64,000 bases of DNA from Pycnopodia helianthoides (taxonomy: Eukaryota; Echinodermata; Asteroidea; Forcipulatida; Asteriidae): contig CM063249.1 in NCBI GenBank assembly GCA_032158295.1, positions 11,846,139 to 11,910,138 on the forward strand. The letters run 5' to 3'. Below the pieces are notes generated by a model. It saw only the letters and a list, made by a program, of their open reading frames with translations. It did not search any database and was not told the origin of the DNA. Of this stretch, positions 1-11,400 are shown piece after piece; position 1 is the first letter of the stretch; every line of letters starts with the position of its first letter. The translations under genes and the position numbers were made by a program.

Positions 1-1534
1 TATGGTTTATGTCCCACATCATGACTCTCTGGGCAGAAATTGTTTTCCCCGAACACAATTTGAAGAAAAGGTTTGTTTGTTTGCCAACATGGACAATGCA
101 CGGTTACGGTTGGGTTGGGGGGGGGGGACGACTTTGTAGCAATGCTTTGCTGTATCATGAAACAGCTACACAGGCAAGGCGTAAAGTGAGTCGTAAAAAA
201 TGCAGATCCTTCGGCACGGGGAGGCGTTTGACGCAGCGTCACGGAAACAGTCAAGAGTTGCTGGTCATTTAGTGATAACGGCAGGGCTTTTCTTTGTGCA
301 ATTTAACACTTTTGTGGCACCGATTTATTTCTGGGTTTATTTTGATTAGGATGTTGAGGTCAAATTGTGACATCAGTTGAGTTGGGTGGCTATTGACAGA
401 ATCGACAGCACGAACGCTTCATTCCGCTACCTATCTTTAACTTTGTCGATTAAAAAGTATTGCCGGACTGGTATTTGGCAGGTTGTTTTCGTACTGTTTG
501 TTGTCAATCATTTACAACCTTCTACCAGGACCCAATTTCATAGAGCTGCTTAAGCAGAAAATATTGCTTAAAAATTTTCTGCCAAGCAAAAAAAGGCAGG
601 ATACCAGTTACAGATTGTACATGTGAAATGGCATTTTGGCTGGTAACTTATTATGGTAAGCATAATTTTGTTGTGCTTAGCTACTTTTAGTGCTTAAGCA
701 GCTCTATGAAATTGGGCCCTGGACTGAACTACCTGTGTGCAGTCAGGGCAGGCCCGCGCTAACGGGGATGTTGTGGGAACTGCAGCAGCCGACATAAACT
801 TGTAAAAGATAGGGATACTTTTCGAATTATTGCAAATTCTATCATCAGAAAACTTCTTCCCTCAATAAAAAAAGTCACTGAAACAAAATATAACACGTTT
901 TCAAATGAATCTCTTTGGAATTCCTTGCATGGTGCATGTTTCCCTCCATCCTACAATCTAGACTGTTTTAAGAGGAATATAAATTCATACCTTCTGCTCC
1001 CCTGAGTTCTTTTCATATTTAATAATTTTTCTTCTTGTAGCCCCTTACCAAGAGTGGCTTTTAGCCTTGTCTGGGGCGACTTGCATAAACAAAATAAAAA
1101 TAAATAAAAATACAAGTCATGATGAAATCGCACTATTTTGGCGCCACACTCTTACATGTCTAACTTCCATGACGTTGGCACAAGCCGACGTGTATGGAAC
1201 CCAGCACCCACCCCCTGGCAAAATGTGTTCCCCGCTTCTCAAATTTGCCTCTCTTTGGAGACTTTTTTGTTCTTTCTTTAATTTCTGTACTTAGCATCTT
1301 CCCGTAGAATTTGTACAAGAAATTCCTTGTGGAGCACCCCAGTCTTTGGATTTCCCCCATGAAGACCTTTTTTCCCTTTTTTGTTTTGGCTTTGGTCTCC
1401 ATAAGGTACCGTATATAAACACTCGCAGGTCTGGACAGACAAGTTCAAATCCAACAACCATAAAACTCAAAACGGAAAACATAATTCCTTTTTCTAAAAC
1501 TAAAATATAAACATTAACCATACTTCTAAAACAG
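1..1534. other. Sequence upstream of FABP A exon 2; no coding exon found
   Basis: This stretch should be intron 1 of FABP A or sequence upstream of it. I looked for a first exon of the FABP type (Met-Ala, then a Gly-Lys-Phe-Lys-Leu-like motif and a split Gly codon before a GT donor) and found none. Since intron 1 is 3.8 kb in gene B and 3.3 kb in gene C, exon 1 of A most likely lies left of the window. The only structured element seen is the MITE at 525-722. Confidence 0.6.
525..722. mobile_element. MITE, GGGCCC family (subfamily 1)
   Basis: The ends are inverted repeats: the left end reads CCAGGACCCAATTTCATAGA and the right end is its complement, finishing in GAAATTGGGCCCTGG. The inside is a chain of AAGCA/TGCTT words that can fold on themselves and has no reading frame. 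The same element recurs at least ten times in the window. The CAGGG start of the consensus end resembles hAT transposon termini, but I could not find a convincing 8-bp target duplication, so superfamily assignment is inference. Confidence 0.8.
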
Positions 1535-3288
1535 GCGTGAATCCCTTGCTACGCCAAATTGGCAACTACACAAAACCGACTCTGGCAATCTCCGTAACCA
1601 ATGGCAACCATTTCAAGATCAAGCAATCAGCAACTGCCTTCAAGAAGTACGATCTGGAATTCGATATTGGAAAGGTGTTTGACAACAAGACGATAGATGG
1701 CAGAATGGTAAAGGCAAGTATAGTCAAGACATAAGTAGAACCTAATAAGAGTCCGTGACAAAATAAGTGAGTGAGGAAACAAGTAATTAAGCCAAGACTT
1801 GTAGAGTATAAAAAAACCCATACAGGCATCGAACCTACCATAAAAACCACTCCAAAAGCTTACAGAATGGGTAAATTTCATGAAATGGTAAACACGAATT
1901 TACCAAACAGAAAAAGTTTCGTATTTAGGTGTATAGGATTACAGTCACGCACCCAGTCGGCCGTGTCGATTATTCCGAATCGTCGCTCAATCAATAAAAT
2001 ATTTCATGTACGGTACAACCACAATCATGGTTACAACATTGAATTGAGACAACACGGATACAAAGTTTGTAATATTTTCCCGCTATGTTGACAGATTCAA
2101 CGGTCCGTTCACTACCAAATCAATATAGCGCCACTAGCGTTGGATTCTGAAAGTTTTATTTTATCGAAAACAGGGTGTTAGGATTGTTAATCAAAATGAT
2201 TCTAAATCGACCTTTCCATTTTGTTGTTATACTGTTTTTGCTTGTTGCTTAAAGAGCCGTGTAGTACTAGAAGATGATCGATTGGTCCAGACAGATATAC
2301 CCGTGAATACAGAGGAGAAAATCTGCATTTTTATTCGTGAAATAAATGAAGACAACAACTTGGTCATGGTGAGTACACGTTTATCAGTGGGCCCTTTTCG
2401 CAAAATTTCCCCCAACAAATGGCATTTAACGTTGTTCCACAAGAAAATGATTAATGAACCTAACTGAGGATCTAGGGCCCCCACAACACCATATAAATTT
2501 TTCTTAGCCCAGGAGGCCTTTCACTTTCGTAATGTATACTGCAGTGACAATGAGCCATCATATCTAGAATGTTGTATCTGTGTACAGCACAGAGGAAGAG
2601 TCCTATATAAGGCTAAATCTCTCTACTAGTGATGGGGGTGGTTCTGTAAAGTACCGAAGGTGTAAAAACTCGACATCTTCAGGAGAAAGTGTAAGGATGG
2701 ATGAACACCATTTGTTAAGAACAGTTACATGTTTCTTTCTGATCTTAGTACTTTATATATTTCTAAATCTCTCTATGAGTTGGGGGTGGTTCTGTAAAGT
2801 ACCAATGGTGTAAAAACCCAACGTTCCGATCAGTATGCTCTGATCGTCTTCAGGAGAAAGTGGAAGATAGGTGCTCACCAGCAATGACATGTTTCTTTCT
2901 GACCTTAGTGCTTATAATATTTCCCTCTCCGTGCACAACACAGTTATTGCATCAGATTGATACAAAATATAATAGGCCAACCAAATACTTTTCTCGAGTC
3001 TCGATAATATTGGTGCCAGATCAACTTTATTGGTACCAATGATAAAAGTCCTTCAGATAAAGGTTCACATATTACTTATTTTTTTCAAATATTATAATTA
3101 TACATGGGCTGCTGGGTCTCATGATCAACTTATTTATTTAGCAACAGTGGTTAAAACAAAGGAAGGAATTGGCCACTATACGCTAATAAAAAAACAGCTT
3201 TCATTATTACTGTATCCTGTTTTTATTTTAACAGACATGTCAAGTCGACAATGTTGTTAGTGTGCGAATTTACCAACGAACGATTTAG
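1535..3288 (+). CDS. Fatty acid-binding protein A (partial, first exon missing)
   Basis: Small cytosolic lipocalin-fold carrier of fatty acids or retinoids (iLBP/FABP family). Three exons are seen: 1535-1713, 2255-2368 and 3235-3288 (TAG 3286-3288). They match the FABP exon pattern: exon 2 starts in phase 1 to complete a Gly codon and exon 3 encodes exactly 38 residues. Exon 2 encodes a GVNPLLRQIGNYTKP-like start and ends in DGRMVK (family norm DGRKxK). Exon 3 keeps the ligand-contacting Arg in FIREI. Exon 4 ends RIYQRTI and holds the Arg-x-Tyr carboxylate-binding pair. Exon 2 ends at a non-canonical GC donor (AAG|GCAAGT). It is the most diverged of the three paralogues: the usual GEEF-type segment reads GKVF, and exon 2 is one codon longer. 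An AATAAA lies at 3304-3309. Identification as FABP is firm; which FABP subtype is not decidable here. Confidence 0.85.
1714..2254 (+). other. GC-AG intron of FABP A
   Basis: The exon/intron border reads AAG|GCAAGT, with GC instead of GT, and the intron ends in AAAG before exon 3. Genes B and C have GT donors at the same homologous border (AAG|GTATAG and AAG|GTATGG). The flanking bases match the strong consensus that functional GC donors need, so this is probably a working minor-variant intron rather than a broken site. Confidence 0.7.
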
Positions 3289-4030
3289 TCCGATCCGTTC
3301 TCGAATAAAAGACCTTTATCTCTCGGAGGTCTATTCCCAACTGACGATCTCACTGCCACACACGGACTTGTAGGACATTCAAGAATCCAAACCGAAGCCA
3401 CAAGTTCATAAACTTTGATAAATCACGGTTCTGGTGTTGATGGTCCAAATCAAGAATAACTTCCTCGCTCGGGAATACAAGGTGAAAGTATAACTGGGAC
3501 TTATTCTGCATACAATGGAAAATGGGACCATTATTCGGAGGAGAAACGATAACGGGGGACTTTTGAACGCTAGATGGCAGCAGACCTGTCCAGGCAAAAT
3601 GCCATTGTTTACGTAGTTCTTATAAGCATGCGCACATTGCTGAAAACAATGGAGTTACCATTGATCTCCATTATATACTGACAGTATAAATGGGATTTAC
3701 CTGGTAAGTCTGCTGCCACCTAGCGTCCCAAAAGTCCCCCGTTATGCCTATGGATTAATAAGCTGTAAAATCCCCTCATGGGCAATGGTCATTGGGCTTA
3801 TAGTTACACAATCATTTTTATAATAAATAATAATAATAACTCATATCTGCCTTTTTACTGAATTTCCCGTAGACCACACAAACGCTGTTAGCGCCCAACT
3901 ACGGGAAAACATGTAGATGAACAAGAAGTTCTTTCTTTGTACTCTCGTTACTTGTGATATGAGATAGGAAACATTGCAAAATATATATCACATTATAGAG
4001 AATTGTGTACTCTTTCCAACAGTATACCGT

Positions 4031-4080
4031 GTTGTTGCTGTTGTTGTTGTTGTTGTGGTTGTTGTTGTTGTTGTTGTTTT
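4031..4080. repeat. (GTT)n microsatellite
   Basis: An imperfect run of about 15 GTT units with single GCT and GGT interruptions, followed by a T tract. The Asn-rich open frame across it on the other strand is a by-product of the repeat. Confidence 0.9.
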
Positions 4081-4402
4081 TTTTTTTATTTGCAAGGCAA
4101 TAACACATTTTTCTTGTAATGCAACAATAAGTGTTTCATATGCTTAGGCAGGGGACTTTACTGTGACCAGTCGGTGGATATGGGTTAAATATACATACGT
4201 GGGCAATCCGTGAATAATTTAAGATTGGATTCTTGAAGTGTAATTATTTTAACTGGAAGTTTGCACACAGTATTGCTGTCATCGTGCAATTGATCTGAAG
4301 ATAAATGTTGATCAGAATTGATCAAATTGTTGGTCAGAGTTCAGATAGTTAGCATGCCTACGCAGCTTCTTTTTCTTGTGTATGCTGCAAGCCGCACCCA
4401 AT

Positions 4403-4584
4403 GAATAGAGCTGCTTATAAGCACACCAGTATCTAAGCAACAACATAATAGTGCTTACCCGAGTAAGGTTACCAGCCAAAATACCATTTCACATATACCA
4501 TCTGTGACTGGCATCCTGCTCATTTCTGTTTAGTGGACAATAATTGTCAGCAATATTCAATGCTCAAAAATGCAACTCTGTGAA
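4403..4584. mobile_element. Degenerate MITE, GGGCCC family
   Basis: It shares the internal words of the family: TAGAGCTGCTTATAAGCAC, GGTTACCAGCCAAAATACCA and a TGTGACTGGCATCCTGCTC-like segment. The terminal GGGCCC ends are eroded, so this is an old copy. Confidence 0.65.
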
Positions 4585-4851
4585 TTTAGGAGCAGTGTAG
4601 GCTGAGATGCCAAGCTTGGTTTTGAGCAGCCAATCCTGTGTGTTTGAGCAGCCAATCCTGTGTGGACTATCCACATCAGCCAGACATTGTCATTGTGCTT
4701 CATTGGGTGATTGATAAGAGCACTCCATTAAGATTACGTTCGCCGTCTGTTCTAAGCGGTATACAGCAATTACAACGGTTTTTTTTATGGGGGGGGGGTG
4801 TATGATGTTAATGAGGCATCCAATTCATAAGCTTTAACTTAAAGTCACTGG

Positions 4852-5165
4852 GCAAAATTTAGGTAACAATTTTGTTGTCATCGTTTATCTCTATTGTAAT
4901 TGTACTGATTAATATGTATTTAGGGATTTAAATAAGTGAACCATTCTATGATTTCACTGTTTTCGTATATCGAGTTTTGGACTCGAGAGATCAAAACAAC
5001 TTGTTTACTCATTTCTCAAAAACTACAGCATTTCTGGTAAAAAGTATTTCAATTAAAATTTTCCACCATGACCATCTTTATAACATGTAGGTTATGTGCA
5101 AATCCATAAAAATATATTTATTTAATTTTACCAACAATGATATGCACACCTTTTATTGAGGGTGA
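4852..5165. mobile_element. Degenerate copy of the 340-bp MITE family seen in SETD6 introns
   Basis: The stretch TTGTTTACTCATTTCTCAAA followed by a TAACATGTAGGTTATGTGCA-type segment matches, in the same order, the inner right half of the element at 49186-49531. The termini are not recognisable, so the limits are approximate. Confidence 0.45.
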
Positions 5166-5604
5166 TCAATTATTTACACTTTTAAAAACAATGATGTACG
5201 TCCCTTTAATTGTACATTATTATCGAAGTTATTTTCACTCGATAATGTATTACGCCATAGTATCCTGTAATTAAATACAATCAAGAGGATGCAGTGCGTG
5301 TGGGTTTGATGCATAATTTGCATATCCTATGAATAAATTATCACGACGGTGATAGCGTGAAAAAAAAACATTAGTAGTCGCGGCTATTCCAAGTTGCGTT
5401 GCGTGACTGCATATTGATCTGCAAAGAGATTATATACGAAAAACGTGATTGCCACGTGCCGTGACTGTAGCCGGTTTCATGAAAATGTGACTATTGATAA
5501 TGAACTAACAAATTAAGTAGGATATGAAACTTTGCATGGTGGAAATACAATAATACATGCGTTAACACCGTATACATAAATCTCTTTTGAATAGCGATAG
5601 CTCT

Positions 5605-5704
5605 AAAAAGAACCGGTGGTGAAACAATGAAATCTTTGTTTCCACAGAACCATAACTGAAACAACTCATTGTTTCACCACCGTTTACATTTTCAGAACTT
5701 TTGC
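5605..5704. mobile_element. Short palindromic MITE
   Basis: Inverted arms GGTGGTGAAACAATGA and TCATTGTTTCACCACC face each other across about 35 bp, with further weaker pairing outside (AAAAGAACC / CAGAACTTTT region). There is no coding capacity. It is a single-copy type in this window. Confidence 0.55.
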
Positions 5705-7143
5705 GTCCCAATAATTATAACACTAAAACATATACAATTTTCTTTCAATAAGACCTTTGTCAATCAATCGTCAATCATAATACGTTTATTCAATGTTGCA
5801 CAAATTACAGTAATACAAAGTGAATAATTCAATGGTAAAATATGGTCAAAATGAAAGTACATATGATAAAAGTGATAAATAAAAAAGGTGAATTTTAAAC
5901 AAATGGCAACATCTAGGTCCGGGGAGAAGCAACAGCTTTTGTTCCCCAGCCTATGGACAGACAGACAAAAAAGGCAGACATACATGAAGACAGGACATAA
6001 CGGGTGTAAGACAGAAATAAGGCCTTTCTTATTTCCTTTGTATACAGTTAAAGTCGGTTGACAGTTAAAATTTCGATATACTACACTTTCATTGTATCGA
6101 CAGTTTGCATGGGATACCGGTATGTTATTATGAAAGCTGCGACCCCATTGATTCAGTAATATTGGATTAATCTACAAAACTGAGCCGAAAAAAGTCAAAA
6201 TTAATGCCCCCACCTTTTCCCCGGAAGTGCCTTTTGTCAGTGGAAAATCAGTGTCGTGCCCCTTCGTTTCGAACTGAGTTTTTAGACGGTGGAATATCCC
6301 TTTAATATTTCGAATCGATCAAAACAGACGGTGAACTCCATTAAACCGAGGAATGACAGGTCACTCTCATCAGTAATTAAACCACGGAGGTAGAAATACT
6401 AATAACATATGTCAGACACACACGTGCATTGATTTATTGGTTACAGGGACTATGAGCTTATGCCGTGTACATACTGAGAAAATATTGCTAATTATTTCGT
6501 TGTATATAGACATGGACATAATGCTCACTGTTTACCATTCCGAGTTTCATGTAACCTTTGTTTACGAAAAGAGTGGCCTTGTTCATTACCGGGTAGTTCC
6601 GGGAAGGTGAGTACACTGGTCGTAGAAAATTTTGAATTTTGTGTCATAATTTCCCGAGTTTTTAAGAATAACAGTTGAACAAGTTTTGAAATGGGCCCCC
6701 ACCCTTCTTCATTTCAAAAGTTCATCAAAATCATAAAATGATTTGATGTTTTCTTCCACAAATTGTGCCTGCAGGAAGTTCAAGCTCTGCGGCTCTTTCG
6801 GAACTAGGTCTATAGCAACTGTGTGAAAGAATTAACGACCAATGCTTATGAGAAGTTATTCCATCTTACATTCGGGATAACATGATACATTATACTGTAA
6901 TTAAAAACAATTGTTCACGGTCCAATCGGTTTCTGCATACAAAAAAATAAATACCTACAAATTTATATTTAGCAGTTTTGTATATAGGTAAACTGGACAT
7001 CAAATATATTGATTGTACATTGACATTTTCACACGATAATCCCGCACATATACTTCTTCTGAAACTTAAAATGTAATATGTACAAGTTTACTAGCATAAA
7101 TCTCGAATAATTATAGTCCTTCAGATATTGAACGGTTGCTATA

Positions 7144-7339
7144 CCTGGGCCCAATTTCATAGAGCTGATTATAAGCAGAAAATAGTTCTTAACATTTTTC
7201 TGCTAAGCAAAAGTGAGCAGGATACCAGTCACAGATGATAAATGCGGAATGGTATCTTGGCTGGTAACCTTATTTTGGTAAGCAACATTTTGTTGTGCTT
7301 AGCTACTTTTTGTGCTTAAGCAGCGACATTGGGCCCTGG
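7144..7339. mobile_element. MITE, GGGCCC family (subfamily 1)
   Basis: Starts CCTGGGCCCAATTTCATAGA and ends CATTGGGCCCTGG, with the typical interior (ACCAGTCACAGATG, TGGCTGGTAACCTTATTTTG, TTGTGCTTAGCTAC). The right arm has lost a few bases next to GCAGCGACATTGGG. It sits about 1.1 kb upstream of FABP B. Confidence 0.8.
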
Positions 7340-8264
7340 AAATAGCTGGCCATGATCCAGAGAGCAATATCTAGTCAAAATTCATATTTATTGATTCCTA
7401 TACAAAATATTGATGAGCTTTGGGTGCGTGGATATACCTCCGTACGGCGTTAGAAACTAATTATGTTCACATCAGTGAGAACCAATCCCTAAAGTATGTT
7501 TCTATGGAATCACACAGATATAATGAGCCGTTGTGTTCTAACTACCATGTAGGAACAATCGTTATAATTGCGCGCGCATGTCCGTTCAAGGGTTATTTAC
7601 ACACTCGTTGTATGGGCTAAAATTTGAGGGCGGGGCCGCGGGGGGGGGGTGTCAACAAGACTGCAGGGTTGTAGCTCAAAACTCTTATTACTTGACCACT
7701 ACTAAGAGAAGATTTATTTGTCTGATGGGGTAACTTAGAAATACAACAGAATTGAAAGATATTTATCAAACTCAAAGTCAACATATCATAATTGTGTTAA
7801 GGGATTTATTTTATATAATTTATTTATTTATTTGTTTATGTATCTACATTTATATATGTATTTATTTGTATTCAATTGACTGCCGGTCGTAATTTTAGAG
7901 CCCACACTATCGATGGCATTGGGCCTTTAAGGTCCATTGTAAAATTCAACCCCTTCTCAAGCCATCCCGCTACCCCCGGCCCTCCCCTCCCCTTTCCCCT
8001 GAAGTTGTTTAAACCGTAACCCTTTAATTTCCGAGTGCATAATACATCCGCAATATCGCAGATCTGAATTTATTTTAGCTTCCATTGTTTCAACTGTCTA
8101 ACACTTGGGTTGCAACCCTCTTTAATCTGCACCTAAATCACGTGTTCCTTGCAAGCAAACCAAGGTCATCACACGAAGGGTGTTTTTACTTGGGGGCAGC
8201 GACATATAATGAGGCCTTAGACTGCACTGGGACTGGAGGACACGTGGAAGTCAGTTTGGGCGAG

Positions 8265-8280
8265 GCATTATTATAAATTC
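8265..8280 (+). promoter_or_regulatory. Possible TATA box of FABP B
   Basis: TATTATAAATTC lies about 170 bp before the ATG of FABP B. A similar word, ATTATAAGAG, lies about 90 bp before the ATG of FABP C. The shared word before two paralogues is suggestive only; no transcript start can be seen. Confidence 0.3.
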
Positions 8281-8444
8281 CACAGGAAACTCTACAGCGT
8301 GTAGTCTTCACCCGCAGTCTGCAGCTGGAAGCCAGGGGAAAGCAATTCACCTACCGGCAAGGGGCTTTCAATTGGCATCTATCTACACAGTCTGCACTCG
8401 TCCATGTTAATTCATTCTGTCTCTGAGATAACTGTGTGGGGAAA

Positions 8445-11400
8445 ATGGCACAATTTAACGGCAAGTTCAAGCTGAATAGCAGCGACAACCTGGGCGAATT
8501 CATGAAGGCTCTCGGTAAGAGGACTGTATTTGCTTCAGTAGTTATAATATTAGGCCTATATGAACCATGTTATGATATTTATTTTCATTTGATCACCACC
8601 GTGTCATTGTAAGTTGTGCATTACACCATGGAGGTAGAAATCTACACGGCATGCCATATAACATGCTTAGGTTTGTGGGTGGCATTTTACTTCCGCAGGG
8701 GTTCAAATATAGGTCGTACTGTGACAATGCATGCATAGAAAACCTTCATGGATTTTTTTATTATTTTTGTAACCCCCGCAGATTTTACTTTTTTGTTATT
8801 ATTTGTGTGTATGTTACGTGGAGGAGCTCACGTGAGTAGCAATCATGGACTATTGTACGAAAATGCATTATGGAACTTGTACATGGAACTTGTTTAATTA
8901 AAAACTCCCAGGTCAGACTTGACTCGGATTTAGGGTCTTGGGAAGCCTGATCAGTGGCGTAACTAGGGGGGGGGGGGCACGTGCATGCACCCCTTCCACC
9001 ATTGATGTTCGTGCCCCCTTTAACTTCTTAAATTAAAAAATTCCAGACTAAAATGTTACATTTTATAAGCTATAACCTAATGTGAAAATGTCAATGTTTT
9101 TAAAAACTGTATTCACATTTACACGCATATAATTATAAAGCGCTGAGCTGACCCATCTCTGGGTCAGGCTGAACTAGAGATTGGTAAAAATAGAAAGATT
9201 TTTAACTAGGACTCTTGGTCAGTTTGACTCATTTTCGGGCCATTTCGACAGCGATTCCGGGTCATACTGAACCAGAAACGGGTCAGGTCCCACTGGGATC
9301 CAGAATCGAGTCAATTAAGACGGGAGTGGGGGTGGGGTGTTTAGAGTGTACCAGTAAAGCCAAAACACTGTAGGGGTATTTTGTGATCACATCCGAGATG
9401 TTGAAATAGGCCTAAGAATCGTTCAGATCAAATTTCATTGTTTATCACTTCTTGGGTCGTCATAAAGAATTAGGTTTCACGAGGTCACCTCAAGAGATTT
9501 AAGGGTTCGACTCATTGAACCACACGACACTTATAATTCTACTAAGTATAATGATTATCGAGCTTACATTGATGTGGGGGGAAAATTAAAAGAAGAAAAC
9601 TGAAAAAGAAAACAAAAACCCCAAACCCCCAAAATCCTGCCATCAACCTGAGAATAAAATGTGTCAACTTTAACAATCCTCAACATTGTTTAAACTTAAT
9701 TTCAAGATACCATTTTCATCTCACATTCCATATCCTAAACGCAAATAATGTCTCCGCCAGGAATATTGGTCTAAATTATGTTAATTAGTTGCAATAGGAA
9801 ACAAATTAAATACGTTACCGGTAGTCTGGGCCTTCCGTCCTTGAAAAGTACCTGGCATTTACATGCTAGACGTGTACAGACAACATCTGAATATTCGGGC
9901 AAGCCAATGATTACCAACAGTGGTTTTTAAAAGTACAGTACATTTAGTTGTAAAGGCAATTGATATATAACGCAGGACTATTTGTTTTCCATTTTGTTTT
10001 TGAGACCAAACATTATTTAAATGTCAGTCAACGATGCAGCAGGTGTAAGAGAATACTACAATTATTAAAACATTTCGCATTTACGTTTGAAAAATAAAAT
10101 GCTTCGACGATCTTGAAGAGTTATAATATACTGGGTCGAATAGATTTAGGAATTAACGCGATGCATGCATTATGTCTCATGACAACGCATTGGCTTTGCA
10201 ATCGCGGAATTAACATTTTCGGTGTCGGTGACTGATTCATTTTTCTCCTCCCCCCTCCTCCACCGGAGACATCTTTCGATTATTTGTTGGGGGGGGGGGG
10301 GGGCGGCAGTACAATGGTGACCCCGAACACCACACCCCCAGACAACCGTGTATGTTTGTCGACCCAAAAAATCGAGTTCCCTTTGTTCTCCCATTGTCTG
10401 GACTGGGTCTCCTTTTTTTTTTTTTTTTAAAGCAAAGTCCACATTAGTTTTGTACACGAAAGCAAAGCGAGGATTCTTTCGCTCCCTTAAAACACCCGGA
10501 TCCCTTTTGTTAAAAAGTCCTCCATTTCAACGAGCAGACTCCCCGCTCACACACACCTTCCTTAATACTCTCATAATGAAAAAAATGCAATATTTACATT
10601 GGAGAAGCAGACCTATTTATAGGCATATAATTAGAGCAACAAATCGATAGGCTACGAGCGATTGCAATTTTTGTGTGGGCCAATACCGTAGTTGTTTCCG
10701 TCCCTTGCAAGAAATATTTTTGAAAATACCTCAACCCCACTCCACCCCCATCGCCAGCAGTGCCAAACCACCTAGCCGTCTACTTTAATTTGCAATTCCA
10801 AGGCTACGGTGTGTTAATCATCTTCACATTTTCTGACTTCTTTTCCCGGTGATGATCCTTAGTAACATTGTCATTGGATTTTCCCCTCAGTCCCAACTGA
10901 GTGTTACTTTACTTGGTTACCATGACTGCACCTTGGGGAAGGGTAACGAGGTCCCTCTCTCTGCTCGTGTGATTTTCCCCACCCGCTGTCGGAATTCTTA
11001 GTCATCATTTAATTCATGGTAACCTTAACCAGCAAACTTTCGGTCTCTGATTCGCAAAGAAAAATGATATTGTTCTGTCTGCTTGAAGTCTAATCGTAAA
11101 CTGACACTTAACTTCGACATTCCTCATGGGAATGAATACATCAAAAGTACCGTATAAGATCAAACTCGGACACTTTTTTAACACTAATTTTTAGCAAAGA
11201 TTTGTTAAAACAGAATAATGGTTCACTTTACAAAATAAGATGTCAAATACAGTTAATATTTGTTTAGATGTATATCTTTATTTTATGTTCAGTGTATTAT
11301 TTTTGTGTAACTTACATCCGTGTATAGACTAGATCCCCGAGAGATATTTATTTCTCAGAAATGTAAGGTCAGAGTAGACATTCCCAGGTAGTACACATTG

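Larger units (their letters stand above)
3289..8444. other. Intergenic region between FABP A and FABP B
   Basis: No exon of any recognised gene was found. It holds a GTT microsatellite, several MITE copies (listed separately), AT-rich sequence, a G-run around 7641-7649, and the presumed promoter of FABP B at its right edge. Confidence 0.6.

Noticed and set aside
9..272. 87-codon open frame at the left edge, considered as FABP A exon 1
   Set aside because: No FABP N-terminal motif and no split Gly codon before a GT donor; the composition is unlike the other first exons.
3899..4108. Asn-rich open frame on the minus strand
   Set aside because: It is the translation of the GTT microsatellite.
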